DNA of 64,000 nucleotides from Blastocystis hominis (GCF_000151665.1 NW_013171821.1:379929-443928); one strand, 5' to 3'; counted from the stretch's first letter, positions 1 to 11,444 are shown. Notes: generated by a model not told the origin, from the sequence alone. Numbers and translations: made by a program.

Positions 1-663
1 CAAGTCGCAGACGTGAATTCGCGGTTGGCGCAGGAGCACGCGGAGCGATTAGATCTGGAAACGCAGTTTGCAGCGCTGAAAGAGAAGGACGAAGCGAATT
101 TGAAGCGAATTGAAGAGTTGCAGAGCGAACTTGCCGAGGCTCGGAACGAAAGCCAGCGGCTGAGTCGCGAGTTTATGCGGTTTAAAGACATTAGCGACAC
201 GGCAGAGAAGCGAATCAGTCTTTACGAGCGAGAGACGGAAGGTCTCAAGCAATCGCTCGCGTCTCAGAGTTTGTTTGTTTCAGAACTTCAAAAGCAAATC
301 GCAGAGCTGAAGGAAATCAACTTCCTCGCGGTGAACGATCGTTCGCGCGCGCAGCTGGCGATTAGCGAAGTCACGAGCAACGTCTCGCGCCTTTTGCAGG
401 CCATCAATCAAAAATCGCCGCGACTTCCGCTGCCTTCGCAGAGCGGAATCTCGATGGTGAATGAATCGGTGTTGAATGAGCAGGGAGAGGTTCCGCAGCA
501 GGCGGCCACCGCGAAGGAACCGTATCAGAGAGAGTTGTTTCCTGCCGAACCGACGGCGGAGGAGCGAGAGATGGAAGCCAATGCAGAGACGGCGTTGGAT
601 CCGAATTTTTCTGTACATAACGCGGATGCGAATAGTCAGTTGAGTGTGGATGTTGGTCTTTGA
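1..663 (+). CDS. Coiled-coil protein, 3' end (partial)
   Basis: The frame is open from the window edge, so the start lies outside. The first 130 or so residues are a charged heptad-type coiled coil rich in Glu, Lys, Leu and Gln (for example KRIEELQSELAEARNES). The remaining tail is acidic, Pro/Ser-rich and probably disordered. I do not recognise a family; a scaffold or cytoskeletal role would be a guess. The end is notable: the last codon CTT is followed by TGA at 661-663, but T661 is also exactly 4 nt before a TGTTTGTT octamer (666-673). Cleavage after T661 would convert the stop to TAA, so the genomic TGA may never be used. No intron is needed in the visible part. Confidence 0.75.
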   Translation, partial: QVADVNSRLAQEHAERLDLETQFAALKEKDEANLKRIEELQSELAEARNESQRLSREFMRFKDISDTAEKRISLYERETEGLKQSLASQSLFVSELQKQIAELKEINFLAVNDRSRAQLAISEVTSNVSRLLQAINQKSPRLPLPSQSGISMVNESVLNEQGEVPQQAATAKEPYQRELFPAEPTAEEREMEANAETALDPNFSVHNADANSQLSVDVGL

Positions 664-665
664 AG

Positions 666-673
666 TGTTTGTT
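666..673 (+). terminator. TGTTTGTT polyadenylation octamer of the first gene
   Basis: Exact octamer 3 nt after the TGA, with the T-N4-octamer spacing (T661, GAAG, octamer). Matches the Blastocystis downstream polyadenylation motif. Confidence 0.8.
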
Positions 674-974
674 TGAAACGGGAGTGAGATTCGGAATTAT
701 AGTGAGTGGATCTGCGAGCGAATAGACTTGGTATGGCTGTTAATCATTGTGTATATGGGGAGGAAATAAATAATTAAGCCTATCGTTCATTCTTCTACCT
801 ATAATTCAAGAGTAAATCACCTAGAGATTCTCTCTGTCGCTTCTTCATTCCTTCACCCGACCCACTATTCTATCATTCACTCAGTGATTGATCCATTCCA
901 CTCTCTCTCTCTTTCTCAATTTCTCCCCATGTATTTACAACAATAATCACCATATTGATTCTACTCTTTATTCC

Positions 975-982
975 AACAAACA
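975..982 (-). terminator. TGTTTGTT octamer downstream of panC
   Basis: Reads AACAAACA on the plus strand, about 40 nt beyond the panC stop codon at 1023-1025, as expected for a short 3' UTR. Confidence 0.6.
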
Positions 983-1010
983 CATTCATTCATTCATTCA
1001 TTCATTCATG
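983..1010. repeat. (CATT)n microsatellite
   Basis: About six copies of CATT in the 3' UTR of panC. Confidence 0.9.
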
Positions 1011-1022
1011 AACTCTCTCTCT

Positions 1023-2094
1023 CTAATTCTCCTTTCTCAGCACGATATTATCAATCAATCGCGTCGTTCCGATCCACGCGGCCACCGACACGAACACTCC
1101 ATCTCCCATCCCTTCCTCCTCGATCTTTCCGCTCAATTCCTCCGCCGTCACCGCGTTCGCCACGCTCAGATAATCCAGCTTGAACCGCGGTTCCTCTCCC
1201 AATCGCTTCTACCCCTCACTCCCCGCGGTTATCCCTACAATCGCGGCGGCACGCAGCGTTTCCACGTCGCGTTCTCCCTTTTCGAACGCTGTGCGGAACG
1301 CACAGAGCGACTGGTAGAGCGCGGGCGCGGCGGCGCGTTCCTCTGCGCTGAGATACGCGTTTCGCGAGGAGAGAGCGAGTCCGTCGCTGGCGCGGACGAT
1401 GGGACAGACCGTGATGTGCACGGGGATGTTCAGGTCGCGGACGAATTGCTGCACCATAATGGCTTGCAGGCCGTCCTTCTGGCCGAAGTAGGCGTTCGTG
1501 GGCTGCACGATGTTGAACAATTTGGTTACCACGGTCGCGACTCCGCGGAAGAAACCAGGACGGGCCGCTCCTTCGCTGATGCTGTCGCTTCCTTCGATCG
1601 TGACGTAGGTAAGGTACTTGGGGACCTTAGGGTACATCATTTCGTCAGAAGGAGCGAACACCGCATCGCAACCAACACTCTGAACGAGCTTGCAGTCATT
1701 TTCAAGAGTGCGGGGGTAGGCAGCGAAATCTTCGTGAGGAGCAAATTGCTTTGGATTCACAAAGATACTGGCCATCACAAAGTCATTGTTCTGACGAGCC
1801 TACACCTTAGGTGGAGTCCGAATGGCTACAATCTTGAGTAAACTCAAGTGACCATCGTGGAGAGCTCCCATGGTGGGGACAAACCCAATCTTAGGAAAGC
1901 GATGGTTCTTCTCAAAAAATTCAGTAACAATCTTTTCTCTATACTCTCGGACAGCCTCCACACTTCGGAAACTAGATATAAGAGCAGGATCGCCATCCTT
2001 CTACATTGGCAAACTCATATTCCAGTAGTTAGTAATAATAGGAAAGAAAAACTTTGATTTCTCTTTTTCTTGTCCTAAACGAAACCCTACGCAT
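1023..2094 (-). CDS. panC: Pantothenate synthetase (PanC)
   Basis: Joins pantoate and beta-alanine with ATP to make pantothenate, the coenzyme A precursor. Hallmarks are in order: PTMGALHDGH (ATP site), SIFVNPKQF, the YPRTLEND stretch, RPGFFRGVATVVTKLF, FGQKDGLQ and LALSSRNAYLS. Two 30-nt introns are clear: 1800-1829, which restores LLKIARQNNDFVMAS, and 1209-1238, which restores a C-terminus containing KLDYLSVANAV and the near-terminal TTRLIDN. The 5' end is less certain. The body is open upstream to a TAG, and an ATG at 2092-2094 can be joined in frame by a 52-nt intron, giving a basic leader (MRRVSFRTRKREIK) that may target an organelle. That start lies only about 30 nt beyond the end of the upstream gene. 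Length fits the family (about 285 residues). Confidence 0.9.
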
Positions 2095-2105
2095 TTGCTT
2101 TTGCA

Positions 2106-2113
2106 AACAAACA
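2106..2113 (-). terminator. TGTTTGTT octamer of the NES-repeat gene
   Basis: AACAAACA on the plus strand, 10 nt past the TGA at 2124-2126. The next minus-strand gene (panC) may start only 12 nt further on. Confidence 0.65.
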
Positions 2114-2123
2114 GAAACACACG

Positions 2124-5100
2124 TCAATTTACAATTTCATCGATTTGAATACGTTTATCCTTATTCCAAGGATGGGACAACACGGAGTTGGATAAGGCCA
2201 CAGAAACCTCCGAAATAATTTCTTTCTCGTCACCCTCCGATTTTTTGATCTCTTTTCTATACGATCCTTTGCCTGGTATAATTCTGAGATTCCCTTGGTC
2301 GGGATTGTAGGGCTCGGGTTGTTCTACGCTCACAATCCAAGAAACAAACATACGTTTAGGATTTAGCCACTGCAACATAATGTGCAGGTTTCTCGAGAGT
2401 TCATTTACGCTAAGTTGCTTATTCAGCTTCGTATATAGGTCCACGTTCTTTTTTAAAGACTCGATCTCTTCATAGAGCACGACATCTACATGATATCAAG
2501 GAATGGCCGCTACCGAAAGTTTGCTCAAAGCAGTCGCCCGGTTTCTTCATAATCGATAATAAAAACTCCAAATACAGATAGACTGCCTCGATTTCCTCGG
2601 AATTCAAGTAGTTTTCAAAGTTTGGATCGACGATATCGAATAATTCGATCGGGTTTTGAATGCACTGATCGCACTGGCACGTGTAATAGGCCATTTGATA
2701 GTGGAAGCGTGCTGAGGAGTGTGAGATATCGTTCGGGTTGCGTTCGACTTGGAAGCAAAAGCAAGGCGTTTCATTGTGTGGTTTGGGCACAGAATCGTTG
2801 GAATTCGATTTGGAAGAGTCGATCGATTTGTCCTTTGATTCTGGCGAGGCATCCGCCTTTTCGGTCGAAGGATCGCCCGAAGATTCATTCAATTGTTTAG
2901 ATGGTTCAATCGATGATTCATTTGATGGTTTCGATGATTCATTCAGCGATTCATTCAATTGTTTCGATTTTCCATTTAATGATTCATTCAATGATTCATT
3001 CAATTGTTTCGATTTTCCATTTAATGATTCATTCAACGATTTCCTCAATGATTCATTCATCGATTTTGATGATTCATTCAACGATTCATTCAACGATTTC
3101 GATTTTCCAATTAATGATTCATTCAACGATTCATTCAATGATTCATTCAACGATTTCGATTTTCCAATTAATGATTCATTCAACGATTCATTCAATGATT
3201 CATTCAACGATTTCGATTTTCCATTTAATGATTCGCTCAACGATTTCCTCAACGATTCATTTATCGATTTCGCTTTTTCGCCCGCTCGTTTCGTTGACTC
3301 ACTCGATTTCTCGCTCCATCGTCTCACCGGTTCGCTCAACCGTTTCCTCAGCTTCTCGCTCGCCTTCTCCTCTCCGCTCGTCAGCAAGCTCGATTCGCTC
3401 TTTCGGCCCCCTTTTCCCCTTCCTTTTCCTCCCTCTTCGCTCCTGCTCTCTCTCCTCCTTGCCTTCCCGATCGATTTCCTCGATCGATTCAGCCGCTCTC
3501 TCGCTTCCTCCACTTCCGTCGTCTCCTTCAGCGCCACTTTCGCCGTTTCTCCGCAGCGCAGCATCCACTCCACGTCGAACTCTCCGGTCGACTGCACCGA
3601 CGATCGCTGCGACTGCACGAAGCTGTTTCGCCGCGAGTTCGCCACGCTGGACCCCGCAGACTCGCTCCAGACCTCGCTGTCGAGGTCGAACTCGCTGGCT
3701 TCGCGAAGCTGATTGGCGAGTTTTCGACTGAACGGGATGGAGAGAAGGTTCCAAATGGCGCGGAGCGTCGCGTGGTGGCGCGAAGAAGCGATGGCGACGG
3801 AGGAATGGAAGCCCATCGAGTTGAGCTGGAGGCAGATTCGGTAGATGAGGCGCCGAACGCAGCGATCTTTCTCGAATTGCGTGGTGTAGATGTCGAGAAG
3901 TTCGAAAAGAACGCGGAGAAGCGAATGGATCGAGCTCGAAACGGCTTCCACGGACCCTACAATTGAAAAAAAGAGAGAAAAAACGACAGACGGTGAGCGA
4001 AGAAAAGACGAGAAAGAGAATAAAGGAAAGCAACGCGGGCTCAAACATCGAGAACTCGATCAACTGAATCGCGTGCGGCAACGTGAGCAAAGTTTTGAGG
4101 TTCGGATCCGATTCGTTCTTCGCCAACAACCGATAAAACGAATCTAACAAATCGATTCGTTTCGACAACTCGCTCTCCGAAACACACCGTAAAAAAAAAC
4201 TCAGAAAAGTGGAATCTCGAAGAACCGCCAAAAGCGAAACTATTTCTCAGCCGTTTCCACGGTTTCCACAGTTTGTCACGATGCGTTCCAACAGTCGAAA
4301 CAGGAGTAACATGGAGTGAAACTCTCGCCGCGGGAGGGAAACCAGGCCGCAGAGCAGCTCGACCCACTGCTGCAATTGCGCGATGTCCGTTACGTCTGTG
4401 TGAAAATGCGCAATTACACCGTACAAAGCTTGTCGAAGAGGAGGAACAGCTGCAGAAAGCTGTTCATCGCGGGGAAATCGAAGTCTTTCGTAAAAAGCGA
4501 TTTCGTGAAATAGGGGAGAAAACCGCGGGGAAGCGACTGCCAGGTGGGTCCATTCAGAAAGACAAAGAAATAATATTTCTGTTTTCGGTTCTTTCCGCCG
4601 CGACGGAGGAAGGATTCCATCAAAACGCAGAGCCAATCAAAATAGCTTTTCATTTGCCCCGGATTTTTGGAATTCCACAAATAGTCTCCAATTTTACAGA
4701 TTTGGTTCCAGAGCGTCGGCGTGAGAAGCCGTCGACCCAAATCCTTTTTGGAGCCCTGATCGTAATAAAGATAGAACCGGTTTTTCAGAATGAATGTCAT
4801 GATGTCCAACAAGTGCAGAGAGATGATCGGGTCTTCGTAAAACTGTACGAAAAGCGTCAAGCAGCGTCGCAGCAGCTTCTCATTCAAAAAATACACACGA
4901 AACAAATCTCATGATGAACACTTCGCACTCCCTACCATTCAATAAAAACAACGACAGCGTTGACACTGTCACCGTCAACTCCGATTTCCCCATTTCCACC
5001 ATTTCCACCATCACCTCCGATTTCCCCGTTTCCACCATCAGCGCGTCCATACACGCGTGGAGTTTCGAGATATACCCCACATACCGCGGGGATTGCAGAG

Positions 5101-6771
5101 ATGGCGGGAACTCGCGGATTTGATGCGCCAAAATCCGCCGCGTCGAATTCATTTCCGGCCGCAGTTCGCAGTGGAAGAAAAACTGCTCGATAACCGCGGA
5201 AACGCCCTTCACCGCCCCCAAAAAATCGTCCAGAAAATCGCCAGAACGCAGCGTGCACCGGCTCTCGCCAATCACCAGCATCTGCGAAAAAGCCTCGATA
5301 AACCGCGGGTTGTGCTTCCCCTCCGCCAGCAGAATCGGAGAAAACCGCGGGGCGGAGAGGGAGAGCGGGAGAGAGAAGTCGGCCAGAACCGCGGTGAGGA
5401 TTAAAAAGATGGAAACCGCGAGATCCGGCGTGCAAAACGGCTCGCCGAGACACAAACACAATCTCTCGAGGCGAAACTCCCGCACGAAACTCTGCCGAAA
5501 CCCGCGGGACTGGGCGCACTGCGCGAAACTGTCGAAGAGCAGGCCGAAGTAGCAGGGCGGGACGCGGTCCCACAGCGCCAGCAGCAATTGACAAAAATCG
5601 GGACTATTTTTGGAGTCGAAGAAGTGGGCTGGGGGTGAGAAAAGCGCAAATTTCCCACGGGAGCGGGCGAGTTCGCGCGCGAAACGAAGCAGAAGGGGGA
5701 AGAACTTCTCGGGGAGGCGGAAGGGGCGGCGGACGGGGATGGAGGGGGGCTGGAGAAACGTGGAAACGCGCTGGAAGAGGCGGAGAGCGGCGTCGAAGAG
5801 GGGGGAGGGGAGAGAAAACGCGGCTTGATTGACTAGGAGAGAGGAGAGAGCGGGGCGTACAGCGGCGGAGGAGAGAGAGCGCGAGGAGGAGGAGCTGGTG
5901 GAGGAAAGAGAGCGCGGCGTGGAGCGTGGAGGGAGGGAGGAAGGGGAGGGAAGCGTCGGGGAAGCGGAGAAAAGCGAGGAGGAGGAAGGAGAGCGCGCGG
6001 AGAAAGCGGGTCTGGAGGAGAGGGTCGGCGGAGGGGAGGAGGGAGAGAGAGAGCGTGGAGAGCGTGGTGAAGGAGGGCAGGAGAGAAGCGTCGTGGAAGT
6101 CGAAATAGAGGAAGGCTTGGTAGGCGAGCGATGGAGACTTGGTGAGAAAGACTCTGGATAATTAGGGGGAGGGAGGAGAGGAGTACAGGTAAGTAACGAT
6201 TTCGAAAAGGTTTTTTGTTGTCATGGAGGCCTGAGGAATAAAATATAAAAAGAGGAAATGGATGTACATCGACGAGGAGCGTAAAGGTTTTGGTTTCTGC
6301 GTCGAACTCCATGTCACTGTAGAGATTCGCATCTTGCACGAGCACTTTGCCTTTCATTGTAGCAATCTCCTACATTTACAATCCAGAGCTTGAAAATACG
6401 GAAATCACTTCATCCACATCAATTTCAGTAGACTCCTCTCCCAAATCAACAGAAAACACTGTTGTATTGTTGAGCTTCACTTTCACGACATAATTTCTAT
6501 CCCGAAGCCTATAGCTATTCCATCTGTTGCTATCGCAAGAGGATGTATCCGAATAAGAGGCATAATGGTGAATGAAATGAGGAGCACTATTTTCATCCTT
6601 AAGATCTTTGACCGTTTGTGCCAAACTCTAAATATCGACAGACAAACAAAACATCACCTCATTCTCATTTTCATTCTCATTCCCCTCAGTAGTATATGAG
6701 CCTACACGTTATAAAAATCGATTTTCCAGCCCACTCCTATTCGAGAAAGATGTTCTAGACTTTCTTTTCAT
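2124..6771 (-). CDS. Large unrecognised protein with Asn-Glu-Ser-rich repeat
   Basis: One long gene recovered by splicing about ten short introns. Examples are 2486-2513, 3957-3987, 4240-4269 and 4908-4935, plus a 30-nt one just upstream of TMKGKVLVQDANLYSD. The start ATG at 6769-6771 gives MKRKSRTSF, joined by a 33-nt intron to an acidic NENENE stretch. Then comes a beta-rich part (YVVKVKLNNTTVFSVDL), followed by roughly 700 residues of Leu/Phe/Arg-rich helical sequence that looks like HEAT or armadillo-type solenoid. A basic Ser/Arg region, the NES repeat (2890-3290) and a Cys/His patch (CFCFQV then CQCDQCIQ) follow, then a conserved-looking C-terminus ending RIQIDEIVN. I know no family with this order; a large scaffold is the best inference. 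Codon use is unusually GC- and purine-rich at 5.6-6.1 kb. Confidence 0.7.
2890..3290 (-). repeat. Tandem repeat coding for SLNESLNESLNGKSK-type units
   Basis: Plus strand shows runs of GATTCATTCAAC/T broken by a TTTCGATTTTCC segment. The minus strand reads as units of NESL repeated two to four times and closed by G/IGKSK. Whole blocks of about 60 nt are nearly identical, so the array has expanded recently by slippage or unequal exchange. It encodes about 130 residues inside the large gene and adds no stop codon in frame. Confidence 0.85.
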
Positions 6772-6967
6772 AGAAACGGTCTATCTATCCATTAGTGGCC
6801 TCTAGCGAATGTACTTGATAAAAATTCACAATAATATATAGAATTCCTAGCTTTTTGTATTCCGTATTCAAGCAAAGGAGTGTATGTACAGTAGTTCTCC
6901 TATTATTCATAGTGATGTATTGATAACTATACGATTACCCTTATTATTTTCTTTGTCATTTTATCGA
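6772..6967. promoter_or_regulatory. Shared 5' region of two divergent genes
   Basis: About 195 nt separate the start of the NES-repeat gene (-) from METAP1 (+). It is AT-rich; no TATA-like or other motif can be defended. Confidence 0.4.
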
Positions 6968-8218
6968 ATGTCAACAACTCACACGTGCTGCCGCGAGGGA
7001 TGCGGCAAACCAGCAACGAAGAAGTGCCCTACGTGTATTCAATACGGACTTCCTGATTCGTTCTTTTGTTCGCAGGAATGCTTACGAGCTGCGTGGAAGG
7101 TTCACAAGAAGTACCACGAGGAAGAATTGGAAAAGATGTAGAAATTGTGCCATTGTTCGATGTGCAGGATGCCCCCGCAATTTCACGGATATAAATTTAC
7201 GGGAACGCTCCGTCCAGGAAAAGTGTCTCCTATGATGAAAGTCCCCGATCACATCCCTAAGCCCGATTATGCGATTACGGGTCGTTCGAAGAGTGAAGAA
7301 TCGGAAACGAACGGAATCGAATATAAATCACCGCGAGATATTGAGGGAATGCGCGCTGCTTGCCGTGTGGGTCGTGAAGTCCTCGACATAGCGGGAAGCG
7401 CTGTAAGACCTGGAATTACAACCGATGAAATCGATAAAATCGTGTTTGAGGAGTGCGTGAAGCGAAATGCTTATCCCTCTCCCTTGAACTACTATTTCTT
7501 CCCTAAAAGCGTTTGCACGTATCCCACATCGATTCTCCTACTATCTAGTTCCGTCAACGAAGTGGTTTGTCATGGCATTCCCGATTCTCGCAAGCTGCAA
7601 AGCGGCGACATCGTGAATCTGGACATTACCGTCTACTACAAAGGATACCACGGCGATCTCAACGAAACCTTCTTCGTGGGCAAAGTATCCGACGAGGATG
7701 TCCGTCTCGTTGAATGCGCCTACGAAAGTCTTCGCCACGCCATTTCCAATTGTAGAATTCCCCAAATCCTTTCATCTAGTGAAGCCCAACATGCACATCC
7801 GAGACATCGGCGATCTGATCAGCGATGTGGTGGACAAGTACGGATACCAAGCGGATCGGAACTACTGCGGCCACGGAATCGGTAAAATGTTCCATTGCAA
7901 CCCGACGATCCCGCATTATCGACGTATTGGCGCTCGAAAAGCTTAAAAGTAGACAACAACGCGAAGGGATCGGTGCGACCCGGGATGGTTTTCACGATCG
8001 AACCGATGATTAACAAGGGAAATCGGTACGATCAACGATGGCCGGACGATTGGACGGTCGTCACGACGGATGGGCAGCGGTCGGCGCAGTTTGAGCATAC
8101 GGTGTTGGTGACGGAGACGGGATTGGAGATCTTGACGGTGTCGCCGAGGTTTTATGATGTGTCGAAGCCGGTGACGGAGATGTTGCCGTTTGATCGGAAG
8201 ATGTTTCAGCGTGATTGA
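6968..8218 (+). CDS. METAP1: Methionine aminopeptidase 1
   Basis: Removes the initiator methionine from nascent proteins at the ribosome. The N-terminus carries the type-1 zinc finger ([17 protein letters not shown] and FFCSQEC with HKKYH). The pita-bread catalytic domain shows the metal ligands Asp ([13 protein letters not shown], two), His ([10 protein letters not shown]), Glu (FTIEPMI) and Glu (FEHTVLV). Four introns restore the frame: 7138-7167, 7519-7548, 7752-7779 (28 nt) and 7924-7952 (29 nt). The start ATG at 6968 precedes STTHTCC. The product is about 375 residues, normal for eukaryotic MetAP1. The genomic stop is TGA (8216-8218), with the octamer at 8225-8232. Confidence 0.95.
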
Positions 8219-8224
8219 GGAGGA

Positions 8225-8232
8225 TGTTTGTT
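8225..8232 (+). terminator. TGTTTGTT octamer of METAP1
   Basis: Lies 6 nt after the TGA. Here cleavage 4 nt before the octamer leaves the genomic stop intact. Confidence 0.75.
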
Positions 8233-9344
8233 GAAATAAGCGTTGTGAAGGGAGGGTGATGATGATGATGATAGTGTGGGAGAAAAGAGATATGAAATAG
8301 AAAGGAATGATGTGTTGGATTTGTAGGATTATCGACGGATTCCGGTACGAAGGTGATGGTGTTCTATTTTTATGATAGATTTGCATTCGTATTGAATTAC
8401 AGATAAGATAATATATCAAAAGGATGTTTTAGAATGATGGGATACTGTTGTGTTGTTGAGAATAATGGAGATATGTCGGATGATGATGCAATAATAATAG
8501 CTAGGAAATAATGAGTGAATCATTCTGTATTCTGTGTGAGTGATGACGATTTCGAATCCTCAACGAACGACTCTGATATGAATAATGATGGAGATGCTGC
8601 TCAATGTCGTTATAATCGGAATTGGTAAGGATATCTTTTGTTTAACAAGTATATCACTATACCATATTAATTGGATATAACTTAAAATGAACGTGGCTAT
8701 TCATCAGTAAATAACTGAAATTCAGACATGACGAAAATGAGTATTTGCTATGCAAAATGCCCAATGTTCAAGTGTTTGACCATTATTTCACAAAATGATT
8801 TCCATTGTATTGTATTATTGATGCAGGGAGATACGTGCAAGTTCCGCTCCTTTTCAATGGATTCTAAAAACAGAAACAATGAATATCGTTTCTTTATGAC
8901 GATTGTGAGGATCAAAGACAAGTAATCACAGGGTTACACAAGTCAAACGAGATGACACACATTCTTGAGTTTTTTCTTGTATTATGTGACATACTGGCAC
9001 CTAACAAATACTATACTAAAGATTGTCTGTGCAAAAGCGTCCATAGGTCTGTGTAATGAAAAAGATATATTATTAACTATACCTGATATTTCGTGTTGTG
9101 TTCGATATATGTCGAATTAAACCATATCAGCACGATATGGATTAAATGTCATGATTGGCAAAGAGTGAAAACTCCAAAGCGAGAGTGAACAGAAGTTCGT
9201 ATTTTTATTAACCATCACTCAGTTAATACTAGCATGTGGTTAAAAAGCTTGTTAATACATTAGAATGAGTAATAATGAAGCAATTATAGTAATAAAGTAA
9301 CAGTTTTGCCGTATTACTTGTTCTAATTTTAATGCATAACATTA

Positions 9345-9690
9345 CCGATTCTATCAATTCTGTTAATAATGACTATGAGTACTGATTGTCCTATCATAAA
9401 TGGTGTGCAAGCATGCCTGGGTGAAGAAATGAAAATAGATAGCGATTATACTCATGAATAGTTATAGAGAATGTATATAATTGAAATTCAGTAATAAAGT
9501 ATTCGTAAAACAATAATATGTGATGAATGAACCAAAAGTATTGAAAGTACTTGGAAATCATCAAATTGGTGATGCTTCATATAATGAAAAACAATTCATT
9601 GTAGTAGAAAAAGGAATAGTGGATTTGGATCATGGAAATCGATTTGAAGGATTGGTGTTAACAGTAAAAATGGTCATGATTTCAATAGTG
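9345..9690 (+). pseudogene. Decayed fragment of the MORN/LRR family
   Basis: Read across frames, the stretch matches the N-terminal part of the genes at 27.9-28.5 and 39.0-40.4 kb. VQACLGEEMK corresponds to VQGCLGKQMK, and KVLKVLGNHQIGDASYNEKQ to KVLKVIGNHQIGAISYNE. VDLDHGNRFEGLVLT is almost unchanged. Stops and frame changes interrupt the first half, and nothing of the LRR part remains. It lies on the opposite strand to the two better copies. Confidence 0.75.
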
Positions 9691-10699
9691 TAGGTTTAGT
9701 GATATTAGAAGGTAGTTTTAAGTATTGAATTATGAATGCATTTTGATATTTCAAATCATTGTAATGTCAGTCTACCTCTCTCATTCTTTGGTGTACGATA
9801 GAAATCAAATTATATACTTTGTTTGCTTGATTTGATTTCATTTATAGACTTTTTCCATATTACTAATCCGTTCAGATACAGAGCTGATACTGGAGATTCC
9901 TCTTGTATCGTTTGATATTTGTCATGCTAATGATTCTTAACATTTTTTATCATCTTTTTTCTTTAACAATCACAGAGTTTCATTATCTCTGACAATAATA
10001 ATAATAATGCAAAACCAATGCTTTTTATACTTTATAATTGACACAAGAACAGCTGTAGTCTATTTCTCTCATGATGTAATTCGTTTACAACATAAAGTCA
10101 ATGACTTTTTAATGTTACACACAATTATACAGATGTAACCAACCATAATATACAGTTTTCGTCTTAACAGCAAAGTATAGACAAGTACTACTATACTCAT
10201 TACATAAGTGAAATCGTTATAAAGATAATTGATTCGCAACAAATGAACTATTTAATCTTATCACGACCATTTCTTGTTGTCAACATTACTTGTACGATAG
10301 TAAATAAACATTTTTAAATTACCATTCTCTTTCGGCATCATTTTCTTTCACTCGCACTTTACTTATTATGCATTTTCTTTTTATAAATCTTTAGGTACAT
10401 CCCCTATTCTATATGAATGAGTTGCTATTGTCGATTTTTCTTTATTGAATCTTTTCCACCAAAGACATGATATACCACATTCTCGTTATTGTCTATTTCT
10501 TTCATGATAACTCTTTGAACACCTGACAAGTATTGCATGGTAACATAACAATCTCATTCTTTGAGTGCACATATAATTCTAAGCAGCATTCCCTTATCCA
10601 AACAATACTCATTATACATATATGCTATCTAAATGACATTTACCCATCAATTTTAATTCACTATTCACAATGCGTTTACAACAAAGACTTTAACCTCGA

Positions 10700-10972
10700 T
10701 AATTATTCCGCTTTTTACCTCCAAGTTCTAGTGGATCGATTCCTGTTCCCTCCCATCGCTGCTTCCCTCGGCGGCTTAAAGGAACATTACTTTCTGTATG
10801 TGAACAAGAGGAAAGCGACATCACCTGGACGCTTTTTACAATTTCGAAGCTTTGGTTGCCCAAAAACAACATCAGCAGTATGGCTATGAATCGGAGTCGT
10901 ATCGCGTGTTGATTGCGGAGTGGGACGTTTCACACTTTGCTGTGGAGGTGGGTTCGTGGCAAAGCATCTAAA
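10700..10972 (+). pseudogene. Coding-like fragment, unrecognised
   Basis: A frame ending at the TAA near 10970 reads as credible protein (AFYNFEALVAQKQHQQYG, then YRVLIAEWDVSHFAVEV). The preceding frame (GGLKEHYFLYVNKRK) is offset, and no start codon or clean intron joins them. It may be the remnant of a gene, or a gene whose 5' exons I cannot place. I do not recognise the family. Confidence 0.3.
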
Positions 10973-10985
10973 ACATTAGCAACTA

Positions 10986-11407
10986 TCAATGAATAAACTC
11001 TGGACAAGTCCAAGTAGTCACATTTGTTTTCTAAGAATCACAACGAATAGACTCTCCTTACTCTATTCCAATAATAATAGTGACCTGTGTTTTTATCGAA
11101 TACAGCAGTCCAATACGCAGATTCGTCCTCCTTTGGGACTGGAGGCGCCTCTCTTGGAACGCTGTCACTATTTGATTTCGATGCTTTTGACACTAATTTT
11201 TCCTCCTGAATCTTCACCTCCGAGGATTTTTCGATCTTGGCTTCTTTCTCCTTTGAAATACTCTCCTCCTTTACTTCTACACATTCTAACTCAAACAAAT
11301 AGCCCACTTTCAACTTTTGTCTCGTTCACCTTGAAGCCGGTAGTTTCGACTTGCTTCGGTGCGCTTTCCACGTCTTCGTCTCCGTAGGCAAAGAGATTTA
11401 GCGACAT
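10986..11407 (-). CDS. Small WW-domain protein
   Basis: A protein of about 130 residues. It starts MSLNLFAYGDEDVES, continues through a Lys/Glu-rich linker and a Pro patch (APPVPKED), and ends in one WW domain. The domain is completed by splicing a 31-nt intron (11031-11061). This yields YWTAVFDKNTGHYYYWN joined to RKTNVTTWTCPEF, with both signature Trp and the Tyr-Tyr core present. WW domains bind Pro-rich ligands; the layout recalls splicing-associated WW proteins such as FNBP4/WBP4, but that is inference. Genomic TGA stop; no octamer seen nearby. Confidence 0.75.
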
Positions 11408-11436
11408 ATCCCAAACCCAAACTCTTTGTTAATTTC

Positions 11437-11444
11437 AACAAACA
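11437..11444 (-). terminator. TGTTTGTT octamer downstream of AP-4 mu
   Basis: AACAAACA on the plus strand, about 95 nt beyond the AP-4 mu stop and 30 nt upstream of the next start on the same strand. Confidence 0.6.

Larger units (their letters stand above)
674..1022. other. Convergent intergenic region with pyrimidine tracts
   Basis: Space between the end of the coiled-coil gene (+) and the end of panC (-). It is AT- and CT-rich, with no coding frame I can support. It contains the minus-strand octamer of panC (AACAAACA on the plus strand, 975-982) and a tetranucleotide microsatellite. Confidence 0.6.
8233..10985. other. AT-rich gene-poor stretch
   Basis: About 2.7 kb of low-GC sequence with short, overlapping frames and no intact gene. 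It holds a decayed MORN/LRR-family fragment (9345-9690) and a coding-like fragment near 10.7-10.97 kb; apart from these I see nothing. Confidence 0.6.

Noticed and set aside
2344-2351. Minus-strand TGTTTGTT within the last exon of the NES-repeat gene.
   Set aside because: It lies in coding sequence (M-F-V), has no in-frame T at the -5 position, and the protein continues with a proper genomic stop and its own octamer 230 nt further on.
2738-3712. Long plus-strand frames rich in Asp/Ser/Phe or Met/His/Ser over the repeat array.
   Set aside because: They are antisense shadows of the NES repeat; no other features support them.
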